Positions 33,267 through 43,878 of a stretch of 64,000 bases of DNA are shown here, piece after piece. Positions within the stretch are counted from its first letter, which is position 1; each line of letters opens with the position of its first letter. Source of the DNA: Sequoia sempervirens (taxonomy: Eukaryota > Streptophyta > Pinopsida > Cupressales > Cupressaceae). The position numbers and the translations under genes were made by a program. The stretch is taken from positions 124,913,760-124,977,759 of the forward strand of contig VDFB02252616.1 in assembly GCA_007258455.2 (NCBI GenBank), written 5' to 3'. The notes beneath the pieces are model-generated. The model searched no databases, was not told the DNA's origin, and worked only from the letters and a program-made list of their open reading frames with translations.

Positions 33267-36020
33267 ATGTCTCCCGTTCCGAACACCCATCACCGAGCCT
33301 ATAGGATCCGGACCTTCCAGAGACCAGCCGACGTGGACCCCCCAGTATGTACCTAAAACTTGGCTTTTGAAAAATTTTAATTGCGTGTAATTTTATGCAT
33401 TTAATTCCCTTTTTAGTCATGCGTCATTTTGGGAAATCAACGCATTTGTGTGCGCGAATGACGCATTTGTTTGCGGAAAACCACATTTGTAATTTTACGT
33501 TAGTCATTTTGCATAGGTAATCTGTGGTTCAACACATTTGTTTATTTTTGAAACGCATTTGACTTTTTGCATCGCATTTGCATTTAGAATAGCCACATGT
33601 GTTAATTTTGAAATGCATTTGAATATTTTGCAACGCAACATTTATTTTTCAATGCATATGAATTTAGTGTAATGCATGTGATGTAATTAGTTGCATTTGT
33701 TTAACAATGACGCATATGAAGTTTATTAACCGCATATGTTAAAAAGTGATGCATGTGAAAAATAATGACGCATGTGCAAAAAGAACGATGCATGTGCATT
33801 TCATGTAGTATAGTCAGTTTGCACTAGAATAGATGATTGAAGCTGACATGAGGCATGTATAATGCCATTGCAGGTTGTGTTAGACACTACATATACATGG
33901 GAGTCGAGACCTACTACATTTTGATTCAGAGATAGCTTGCGGCCGGCAGAGCGACGGATTATATGGCACCTTGGTTTATTGCACGTGACAGACATGCCCC
34001 AGATTTAGGCGAATCAGGGACTATTGACAGCTTTGTGTGAGTGGTGGCACTCGGACACATAATCCTTCCACCTACCGACTAGAGAGGCCACGGTTACCCT
34101 AAAGGATGTCTATAGGATCCTCAAACTGCCTATTAGAGGTTCACAGGTGACATATGATACCAAGAGGGGTGCTGCTGAGATGTGTAGGTACTACCCCCAT
34201 GCTGACATTAGATAGTTAGGTATTGATGATTATGAGATTAGGTGGCAGGTTTTGGCCCAAAGGTATAGACAGCTAGACTATCTATTGTGTACATTGATAG
34301 GCAGGATAGTACTTCCTGACCACCGAGGTCATGGTTTTCCTGTAGGGTGGGGGGAGATGCTAGTAGGCATGCTTGAGCATCGAGTGGTATATGCTTGGGG
34401 TTCCTGTGTGCTCGGAATGTTGTACTTTCATCTACATGATATTGCCTATTGAGAGGCACAGTCGATGAGTTGTGGTACCACGCTCCTAATGGTATGGGCG
34501 TGGGAGCATATTGCCATTTTCTGGCCACCTACAATAGTTGACCTTCCACATGGAGCTCCCTACGTCTCTATTATGCAGGGACGAACACGCAACATCACAT
34601 TGGAGATACAACTTACTTTAGACATGCCATAAACACCATGCAACAATTTACATGGAGACCATACCTGGGGTGTGAGGAGTGGTCAGATGAGGATGAGCAT
34701 TTACCATTTTGCAGACAGGCACAATACTTAGTTGGACGGACAGTGTCACATGTCCATATTATAGAGTGGCAGTTGCCAGATCGTGTCCTACGACAGTTTG
34801 GGAAGGTGCAGGATCTGCCTCGAGGATGAGCAGAGTTTACCAGATCATCACGAGAGGTCCCGCTATGGGGTCCAGAGATTCTAGTGGCCACAACAGAGGC
34901 AAATATCAATGCATTACAGGCACTTCCATGGGGATGGAGGGATGGTCCAGCAGACCCAGGGACCATAGCGGAGTATGACCAGTGGTGGGTAGTTCATAGG
35001 CCGATCCCCTTAACAGATCTAGAGCAGCCAATGTCGATAGAGCGGCGAGGGATAGGTCCATGAGGGAGGTGCAATAGAGGGAGAGGTCGGGGAGGCAGAG
35101 GAGGTCGTGGTGATGGAGGAGATGATGGCCGAGGTGGATGGTGTGGAGGCAGGAGAGGGAGACGTGGCCGGAGGGGACGAGGGCTAGCATTGTCACTGAT
35201 CCGTGAGGAGGGGTGAGGAGAGGAGGATGTGGCCATGCTATACATTGGGAGAGGAGGGGAGGAGGATATTGCTAGAGGTGGAGAGGAGGATATTGTGAGA
35301 GGTGGAGAGGAGTTGCATCCGGTAGAGGCAGCTATCCCAAACATCCCAGCAGAGGAGGAGATAGGTGCCGAGGAGGCAGGCAGAGATGAGGCAGAGATTG
35401 ATGCCCTGGGTTTGTTGGGTACCTACCAGGAGGATGATGATGAGGATGACGATCATGAGAGAGAGATTCAGGATTAGATCCTAGAAGAGTTAGATGAGGA
35501 GGATGGGAGAGTGAGAGATAGACAGGAGGAGACAGGGGCAGTGGATCTGGATACAGACACATTGCATGCTTAGGTTGCATCCTTAGAGGAGCAGATGAGA
35601 GTTCTGATGTCTGAGAGGGATACATATTGGATGGAGAGGGACAGAGTAGTGATGGATAGGGATCAGGCCAGAGCTCAGAGACAGGAGACTAAGCAGAGAT
35701 TTACAGAGCTCAGGGCATTGTGCACAAGACCATTAGCCGCTTTTTCCAGAGAGCTAGTCAGAGCTGGGGAGAGAGAGAGATACTATTGGGATCTATATGA
35801 GGTAGAGATTCCACCAAAGAAACGGGCTCCTAGTTTCTCACAGGCACACAGCAGCAGGTCTCAGTCTAGGACCCACAACAGGACAGTTAGCACAGAGGGA
35901 GTGGAGCAGCCATGCAGAGCAGGTCCATATGACAGACCTCCCTCAGCTCAGAGGTCATCGGGTTCCCATCATCATTCCCCCACACACTTCAGGCATGATG
36001 GTAGTGGCAGTTTAGGATAG
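33267..36020 (+). pseudogene. Antisense plant mobile domain (PMD/MAIN-like) gene carried by the Tat-type element
   Basis: Exon 1 is 33267-33344 (26 codons, starting MSPVPNTHHRAYR), donor GTATGT. The acceptor TTGCAG ends at 33873 and exon 2 continues in phase 0. PMD signatures: TREATVTLKDVYRILKLPI (34080-34136), HGFPVGWG (34330-34353), YAWGSCVLG (34390-34416), WRPYLG (34653-34670) and LPDRVLRQFGKVQ (34773-34811). After the domain come an Arg/Gly-rich stretch (35066-35190), acidic repeats (35250-35470), a charged coiled-coil-like segment (35570-35760) and a Ser/His-rich tail to the stop at 36020. Stops at 33922, 34006, 34060, 34213 and 34450, one frame change between 34450 and 34590, and later stops inactivate it; several fit C-to-T change. 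PMD proteins are nuclear silencing-related factors in plants and are also carried by transposons. The role here is unknown. Confidence 0.85.
33420..33800 (+). repeat. CGCANNTG motif array in the PMD intron
   Basis: Within the intron (33345-33873) there are about 18 loosely spaced copies of CGCATTTG, CGCATATG, GCATGTG and close variants, at roughly 15-40 base spacing, for example gacgcatttg (33461), gacgcatatg (33710) and gacgcatgtg (33767). All are in the sense orientation of the PMD gene. Confidence 0.75.
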
Positions 36021-38761
36021 CGATACTGCTTTAGATTCATTGAGACATTGTATTTTGATCTTATAGCCTGCGGGCTTCTATGTATTATTGATACATTATG
36101 ACATTGTGATGTGACACGGTTGAGCGAGATATATATATATATATGATTTTGGTGGTGATTCTTATGATGTGCATTTCTATGTATTGATTATGCAGTCTTT
36201 ATTTATACATGTGATGTTTATATGATATGTCTATGTGATGGATGATGATATCTATTTTATGATGTTTATCCAGCTAATGAGATAATGTTGATTCTATGTG
36301 ATGTATGCAATTTAGAAATTATGAGATGCAATATGATGTTATATGTATAATGCTAGCTACATGTGATACTATAAAAATGTAATGTGACGCATGTATTTAC
36401 AATTGCTTTATGTATGGAATTTTTATGATATGTATTATTTGATGATGAATATCTATTATGCCATGATGATCGAGATATGAAATATGTCTATGTATGTATT
36501 TTTCTAACATGTATGTTGATGCAGGATGATATATAATGTTTTCGTGTCACAAGACTCTGTCATAATGCAAGAAAGAAGAACTGTTAGTGCGGAAAGAAAG
36601 ATCGAGAAAGAGCGCAAGATAGGAGATAGATGTTAGTATTAGCAATCTTCGATATTTCGCTGTATCACAAAAGGTATTGCACTTTATCATCATTAGGCGG
36701 GACTAATACAAATGGAGAAAAACACCATGATATGACATAAATCAAGGTGTGCAAGGTCATCCACTTGCTAATAACAAACAGTTGCAGACAAGGATTGTCA
36801 TTAACTCATACTAAGGGCACAAGTTGCCCCAGTCTTTTTGTCAGGACAAACCACATACAAAAAACAAAGTAAAAGACGGGTCATGAGACATCCTTGCTCC
36901 TCTAAATCCTTCATGGGACATCCTTGAGGAAACTAGTAACATGACTCAAAATCAAATTTAAAAGACAGTTGACAAATAGCAGTCAAAGAAAAATAGAATT
37001 CTGATACATTGTTGCTTCTCTAAATCCTTCATGGGACATCATTGAGAAAGCTAGTAACATAATTCCTAGTCATCAATTCAAGATAAATGATAAGATAAAT
37101 AAGCCATACAGTCAATAAGCCAATAAAATATTTGCCAAAACTTGATTTGTTTGTTTGATTTGTTTTGATTGATAAAAGGATTAATTGATAGAGCCTGATT
37201 GTAGGAGATACACATACCGGATAAGACTTTGAGTCTGGTTTTGATGTTATGACTATCTGTATAAGGCATGACAAAGCCTGGTTTCAGAAAGACATGTATC
37301 GTATAAGACGTTGAGTTAGATGTCGTTGATGTGATAACATGTGTAAGGCTATGTTTGATTGTTTAACCTTGTCGATTATGCAGGAAGGACTCATCCTGTA
37401 TAAGACATAGATTGTTTTGCTAATATCAGTATTCAGGAAGGACCCATCCTAAACAAGATACAGGTTGATTTCCATGATGATGATGTCTATTTCCAGGAAG
37501 GACACATCTTGTAGCAGACATTTTCTGATCTATTTTGATTGTTTTGTTTGGCAAGTTATTTGATTTGACTTAGAGACATTCCTGACTTGTTCACCAGATT
37601 GAAGCATGACTTGAGACGATGCGTTGACAATTGATTGTGTGTGATGACAAAACCCTAAAGGATTGACCTAGTGCAGCCTCAGGGTCCCATCGATTGATGG
37701 CCTTGCCTATGTTATACACGCAGAGACCTCATAGTTCGACTTGACTTGACTGACAAGACTGACTACAAATATAAGATGTGTGTGAAAGTGAATGTGATGA
37801 ACCCTAATGGACTGACCTAGTGCGGCCTCGAGGGCTCATCGATTGATGGCCTTGCCTACATTATACACGCGGAGACCTCGTAGTTTGACATGACCAACGA
37901 CCTTGTCATATATACATATGGATTAAATCATGAATTTATACAGACAAACCTAAACAAACTAACCTAATGCCTCAGGGGCACATCGGCAGATGGCCTTGCC
38001 TACGTCTAGTCACAGAGGCCACGTAGTTCGACAAACGACAAAGACTGACAAGTCTGATTGACTCTGACTCTATTTTTGGATTTTTGAAATGTTTTGTTTT
38101 TTTTGTCTTTTTGAAGTTTTCTAATGTTTTTGTGTTTTCTCAGGTTATTTTGTGAGGTTCGTGGATTTTCCAAGGTTTTACGTCTTCAACACAACCAATG
38201 TAAGAACCAATATTAATCACGTCAAGTGTTTGCCCCCAGTCGAGTATAAGACCAATTCACTATGAATAAGGTAAAATAGGGGATATGAAACGCACTCGAT
38301 GTCAATCGTTCCAAGTTATGGGAAAGACTACCACTTGTTATAGATGGTATATACAAGCGATGGATGTGAAAGATAAGGGATATGCATAGGGATAGGTAGT
38401 ACATACAGGGATAAAGGATATGTATAGGGAAGTGGACTATGTACAGGGCCATGGATTATATACAATGATAAGGACTATGTACAATGATAAGGACTATGAT
38501 TAGAATAATAGTAGACAAAGGAGCAGAGTTAACTACACATGGCGCCTGTTTGCTAGGTCTTCACCATGGTACCTATCCAAAGCACCACCGAAGTGGTTTT
38601 CACTATTGGACGAATGATTTTTCTTTACTATTTTCTAGATTATCTAAATTTTTTGGTGTTACCAAGATTCCTGTTTGCCAGGTTTTCACCTTGATAACGA
38701 TTTTTTTGTGATTTTCTAATTTTTTTGTATTTTTGCTAATTAAGACAAAGGCTCCCAGAAG
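36021..38761. repeat. 3' region of the Tat-type element with several tandem repeats
   Basis: AT-rich downstream region of the PMD frame to ~36530. Then: a ~119-bp direct repeat 'ctctaaatccttcatgggacat' (36899 and 37018); a ~55-60 bp unit 'caggaaggac(t/c)catcctg' (37380, 37435, 37495); three ~148-bp units containing 'gatggccttgcctac' and 'gagaccTc(a/g)tagtt' starting at 37651, 37800 and 37947; and short 'ggactatgtacaatgataa' repeats (38430-38500). Tandem repeats in this region are known in Tat/Ogre elements and can seed satellites. Confidence 0.75.
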
Positions 38762-40130
38762 CTATGCGTAGAACTTCTTCAAATGCATACTATTGATTGG
38801 TGAGGACAATGGTTCCCCTTCAGGAGTAGAGAGTTGGTACGCTCCTGATCCAAAATCTTCTGTAACAACATAAAGTCCTAATCAATTTGGTTCAAACTTT
38901 ACTGGTTTTTCTCTTTTTGCTTGATTCTTTGGGTTCTCCATTAAAACTAGGTCACCAATGTCAAAGTTTTTGTTCAATACCTTCCTGTTATAGCTACAAT
39001 AAAGGCAATTCTGATATGCTTGAAGATGGTCTAGTGCCTTCTGTCTTCGCTCATCCAAGAATTCTAGTTCATGGAGTCTCGATACTCGATACTCTTCATC
39101 ATCAATGTGGCCTTTCAGGGATACCCTTAGGGAAGGAATCTCGACCTCAATAGGCAGAATAGCTTCAGAACCAAATACAAGTGAATATGGAGTAGCACCA
39201 ATAGGAGTACGGATACATGTGTGATAAGCCCATAAGGCAGGGTTAAGCTGTAAATGCTAGTCACGACCAGCATCATTGACAATCTTCTTGAGGATTCTAA
39301 TGATGGTCTTGTTAGATGCCTCTGCTTGGTCGTTACCTTGTGGGTAGTATGGAGTGGAAAAGTGATGTTGGATATGAAATTCATCACACAGGTGGCAGAC
39401 TTCTTGGTTCTTAAATGGGTGACCATTATCAGTGATTATGGACTGAGGGACACCATACTGACAGATGATATAGTTCAGGATAAACCTAGAAATCTGTGTA
39501 CCGATAATGTATGTCATAGGAATGGCTTCAATCCACTTTGTAAAATACTCAGTGGTAGTGATAATGAATTTGTGTCCATTAGATGATGTGGGGTGGATCT
39601 TACCTATGAGGTTGAGTCCCCATTGGGCAAAGGGCCATGGTGATGTTATAGGACGAAGCTCCTGTGCTGGTGCATGTATCAAGTCTCCATGAACCTGGCA
39701 TTGACGACATTTCGTTACAAAGACATATGAGTCTTTTTCCATAGTAGGCCAGTAATAATCCAGTCTCATAATCTTTTTGGCTAAGGTAGGACTGCTAGAA
39801 TAGGAACCACATATACCCTCATGCACCCCACGCAAGGTTGCTTGTGCTTCAGTAGAATCAAGACATCTTAGTAAGGTATTATCTAAGGCACATCTATATA
39901 GGGTGTCTCCGACAATGGTGTACTTGGCTAACTTACAGAGGAATGTCCTACATTGGTTATTTGATAGGCCAGTGGGTATGACTTTGGCATGAAGGTAATC
40001 ATAGATTTCTTTGCACCATGGGGAATCAGGACCAACAATGTCACACACCATTTCAGAATCTGGGATATCATATGTTGGGACCAAAAGTTGTTCTACCAAG
40101 AACTCAAACTTAGGCATGTTGTTAGGAATG
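38762..40130 (-). pseudogene. Integrase region of the Tat-type element
   Basis: The minus-strand frame contains the zinc-binding region (VHEG...KCRQCQVHGD, near 39840-39690). The second His expected after CGS is Tyr. In the catalytic core, WGLNLIGKI (39620-39600) has Asn where the first catalytic Asp is expected (AAC for GAC, a G-to-A change). SIITDNGHPF and GNDQAEASNKTII hold the remaining Asp and Glu. A stop near 39243 precedes the C-terminal segment (TPIGATPYSLVFGSEAILPI), which continues through MHLKKFYA to a TAG at 38762-38764. Role: insertion of element cDNA. With the first Asp lost it would be inactive. Length and order agree with Gypsy integrases. Confidence 0.9.
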
Positions 40131-40900
40131 TCAAGAAGTGATGCAATTGTAGCCATAGCGTCTGCTGCCCTATTTAAAACATGAGGTATTTGATGAAATT
40201 TGAATTTGTCAAAGTATTCTTTAAAGCTATCCACCATGTTCTTGTATGGAGCAAGCTTCTCATCCTTAGTCTCATAATCATCATTTACCTATCTGATTAC
40301 CAGTTGAGAATCCCCATATACTTGTAAAATCTTAATTTTCCACTTGACTGCCATGCGTAACCCTGTCACTAAAGCTTCATACTCTGCTATGTTGTTAGTG
40401 CATGGGAATGCAATCCTAAATGACTTAGGGATGGAATCACCATGTGGTGTAATAAACAATATACTAGCCCCTGAACCACGATTTGTATGTGAGCCATCAA
40501 AGTATAGTTTCCATGTTATGTTTGTGTCAATTGTGAATATGAACTCATCAGGAAAGTCTACAACTAATGGGTGATCTTCCTGTGTGGGTGCGTCAGCTAA
40601 CTGATCAGCAATGACCTGTCCTTTAATAGCCTTTCTTTCTACATACTAGATATCATACTCACTAAGTATCATAACCCATTTGGCTAGTCATCCTATTAAT
40701 GTTGCCTTGCTAAGGAGATATTTCAGAGGATCTATTTTAGCAATCAACATTGTTTGATGGTTTAGCATATAGTGCCTCAATTTTTGAGTAGAAAATAATA
40801 CTGCAAGATAGGCACGTTCAATGGTACTATAGTTGAGCTCATAACCTACCAAAGTCCAACTAATATAATAGACTGCCCTTTCATGACCTTCATCGTCATT
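40131..40900 (-). pseudogene. RNase H regions of the Tat-type element (dual RNase H)
   Basis: After RT the Gypsy-type RNase H remnant runs from about 41060 to 40640. It is followed by a second RNase H-like domain, with LYFDGS (about 40515-40498), NNIAEYEAL (40400-40374), VYGDSQLV (40320-40297) and NRAADAMATIAS (40176-40141) supplying the D-E-D-D residues. The presence of a second, archaeal-type RNase H after a degenerate first one is a known mark of the Tat lineage. One stop interrupts it near 40288 (QLVIR-stop-VNDDYE, CAG to TAG). Role: removal of RNA from the RNA:DNA hybrid. Confidence 0.8.
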
Positions 40901-41905
40901 CTATGCAAGCAATGCTCCAAGTGATGAATGGGTTGCCGTAATATAAAGAATCAATGGTCTTCCTTCAATAGGTGGCATTAAGACAGGTGGTGTGAGTAAA
41001 TATTCTTTAATCAGTTGAAAATCTTCTTCACATTTAGCTGTCCATGCAAAGGGTACTCCTTTCTTAAGTAGATGTTGAAAAGGGTGTGTCTTATCTGCTA
41101 ACTGCACTATAAATCTTCTGATAGATTGCAACCTTTCTTGTAATGTCCTTAGTTGACTAAGATTAGTGGGTGGAGGCATGTCCATGATTGCTTTTACCTT
41201 AGCCGGATCCACTTCAATGCCTCGTCTAGAGATGATATAACCTAATAGCTTTCCTGACTTGACTCCAAACACACATTTCTTTGGATTAAGTCTCACTTTA
41301 TACTTCTCTAGCCTCTGAAATATCTTATCTAAAACCTGTAAATATTTTTCCCTTGTCTTGGATTTTCCAATAAGGTCATCGACATAATCCTCCATAAGAG
41401 TGTGTACTAGATCATGAAAGATAGTAGTCATGGCACGTTGATAAGTTGCTCCAGCATTCTTGAGTCTGAAGGGCATAACATTCCAGCAATACGTTCCCCA
41501 AGGACAAGTGAAAGCCATCTTAGGTTGGTCTTCAGTTGCAATTCTAATCTAGTTATATCCTAAAAATCCATCCACAAGGGACAACATCTCATATCATGTT
41601 GCCATGTCAACTATGATGTCTATGTTAGGCAAAGGAAAGTCTTCCTTAGGAAAAGCTTTGTTGATATCTCTAAAATCAGTGTAGATGTGGATGCCCCCAG
41701 TTGGTTTGGTGACTGGTACAAGATTGGAAATCCAATCTGCATAGTCGATAGATCTGATGAAACCGTCTAAGAGTTTCTTGAGTTCTACCTTGACCAACAA
41801 AGCAATCTGTGGGTGCATTTTTCTCAATTTTTGCTGGTCGTAAGGGCAAATGATGCAGAACAATTTCAGGATCCAACCCTGGCATATCGGCATATGACCA
41901 AGCAA
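40901..41905 (-). pseudogene. Reverse transcriptase of the Tat-type element
   Basis: The N-terminal part (41905-41594) includes GFIRSIDYADWISNLVPV and TDFRDINKAFPKEDFPLP. A stop at ~41553 falls in the 'GYNQIRIA'-type segment, then the 41518-40901 frame carries FRLKNAGATYQRAM, YVDDLIGKSK (catalytic YVDD), LNPKKCVFGVKSGKLLGYI and the start of RNase H (PFAWTAKCEEDF, GRPLILYI). Conserved catalytic residues of the palm are present. Role: copying element RNA into DNA. Interrupted by at least one stop and a frame change near 41590. Confidence 0.92.
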
Positions 41906-42158
41906 AATTTATTTGTCTCTGTGAAAAGAAGTTATGGAACTCCGGTTGCTCTTGTGTTGTCAATGACACCGCAAAATGAACCAGTCGAGGATTCTCTTTA
42001 GTACCTATGTTGACTTCTACTGATTCTTCAATGAGCGTGGGTGACTTTTCCTATGCAACAAGAAAAATGTTCAAACCTCCATCCTTAGGTGCCTCAGAGG
42101 GCTTTCAACCTTCGGATTTGTCCTTTCTTTTTACTTTTTCATTGTCTAAAGGTGCCTT

Positions 42159-42728
42159 TCAGTTTTCACCTAGAGACTCATCCTTTTTATTGTGTTTATT
42201 CTTTTTCTCATTTTTGCGACTGGAGGGTTGAACAGATTCCCCAAAATATGCTTTGTTGTCCAAGTCAATAGTAAAACCAGCCTTATGATCACCATTTGGT
42301 ATGCCTTCTCGTAATCCCAAGAACTCAGCAATTGCTTTGTCGTTCTCAAAAATGTCTAAGATGGGTGTGTCTTGTTGATCCCAATCAATGAGTTGGGGAT
42401 AGACTAAGGGCATGTCATCGTCGGAGTTATCAAATTTTAATGGAGTTAAGGTAAAGATTGAATTATTCATGTGGTTACAAAATTCTTGTACCAGGTCCTT
42501 TTTGCTCTTAGGTTTAGGTCTAGGTGGATGGATAAGTGGGCCTAATGCCAAGTTTTGACTATCAGGAATAGGTGAGTCAGGTTGCCGCGAGGTAGGATCA
42601 AGTGATTCCCAATAGTAGTGTTTAAACCACACCTCCTTTGTCATTTTCTTTGGTGGACAAGAATTCAAGGGGTTTGGTGAGGAACTTAACATCAAGTCAA
42701 GTTCGCCAAATAACTTGTCAAGGTCCAT
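42159..42728 (-). CDS. Linker between protease and RT of the Tat-type element
   Basis: A 189-codon open frame starting at the ATG at 42728, rich in Asp, Pro and Lys (WFKHYYWESLDP, PPRPKPKSKKDL, a C-terminal KNEKKNKHNKK). A poorly conserved acidic/proline segment between protease and RT is usual in Tat-type polyproteins. No enzymatic motif is seen. 41906-42158 and 42729-43302 are degraded parts of the same polyprotein. Confidence 0.6.
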   Translation of the reverse strand: MDLDKLFGELDLMLSSSPNPLNSCPPKKMTKEVWFKHYYWESLDPTSRQPDSPIPDSQNLALGPLIHPPRPKPKSKKDLVQEFCNHMNNSIFTLTPLKFDNSDDDMPLVYPQLIDWDQQDTPILDIFENDKAIAEFLGLREGIPNGDHKAGFTIDLDNKAYFGESVQPSSRKNEKKNKHNKKDESLGEN

Positions 42729-43302
42729 GGAAGAAGTAGAGGATAGGGAATCCCACTCATAATCGTTAGAGTTGGGGGAGTCACAATGATATTGGTCTAC
42801 TGGTTCGTGAGATGTCTTAATATCTTTTGAAGTGCTTACTTCCTCAAGTAAGGGTAATGGGGTACTAGGAACGCCAATCTAAATTGGTTGAAACCCTAGC
42901 CCTACTCCTTTTGGCCACTGAGAAACAAATATTGGTTCAATAGCCTAAACCACTCTGTCCATCATATCCTTTGCTTTGCATGATTTTGAAACCCTTTCCA
43001 TATAGATTTGTAGGAATATCAGCAAGTAAGAGAGGTTCTTCATCATCTTCCCTTTACAGCCAGGAAGTGACATCTTCTGTATTTATGGCCTCTTTGCTTA
43101 ATTCACCCCATTTAGAAAAATTTGTTGTGGGAGGAATGTGTATAGTGACCATAGATTGTCTCTTATCCGATGTAGGTAAACCGTATGACTTAGGAGGAAT
43201 CAAATGGCTAACACAATAAGAAGTTTTCATGTAATACTCTCCACAACCCTTGTCTTGGATCTCAACCCTAGGAGTAGTAGAAACTGAGGGTGAAATAGAT
43301 GC

Positions 43303-43878
43303 TCAAGTGAGTGTGGCTAGATCAACATAGGAGGATGAATTGGATGATGAGGCCTCTTGGTTTACTGGCACTTGGCGTTGGGGGATCTCCTTTAGATTGG
43401 TGCAATACTGGAAAGGATCCGGATCACCATCTATAGTTATTTTTGTGCCATTGTAAGGGAATTTAAGACACTGATGGTATGTTGAAGGGACTTCCTTCAT
43501 GGCATGAATCCATGGTCTACCTAGCAGAAGGTTATAAGGGAGGGTGAGATCCAAGACCTGAAACTTTGTCTCCATCACCGCAAGACCAATTATGATAGGA
43601 AGTGTTACCACCCGCTTTGATTTTCTTTCCTCATCATCATAAGCTTTTATGACAATACTTTTGGTCATGTCTATGCATGCTTCTAAGATACCTAAAGCCT
43701 TAATTAATTTTAAAGTGCGCAGATTTAACCCTGCTCCTCCGTCTACCAAAACTCGTCTAACTTTGGTGTCATCAACAAGGACTTCTAAATGCAAAGGGTC
43801 ATTGTGGTTTGTCTTTTCAGTTGCATAGTCTTGTTCAGAAAATGTGGCATGGTGATTATTGGTCAAGTAACCCACCAT
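43303..43878 (-). pseudogene. Aspartic protease of the Tat-type element
   Basis: 191 codons with VRRVLVDGGAGLNL (catalytic Asp in DGG), IKAYDDEERKSKRVVTLPI and YNLLLGRPWIHAMKEVPSTYHQ, the standard order for Tat/Athila-type retropepsins. The flap partner ILGRPW form is intact. Role: cleavage of the gag-pol polyprotein. The frame is open over this segment, but the surrounding gag-pol is broken. Confidence 0.88.

Noticed and set aside
34238..35625. Several 70-117 codon minus-strand frames
   Set aside because: They are antisense shadows of the GC-rich PMD coding sequence, Pro/Ser/Leu-rich, with no motifs.
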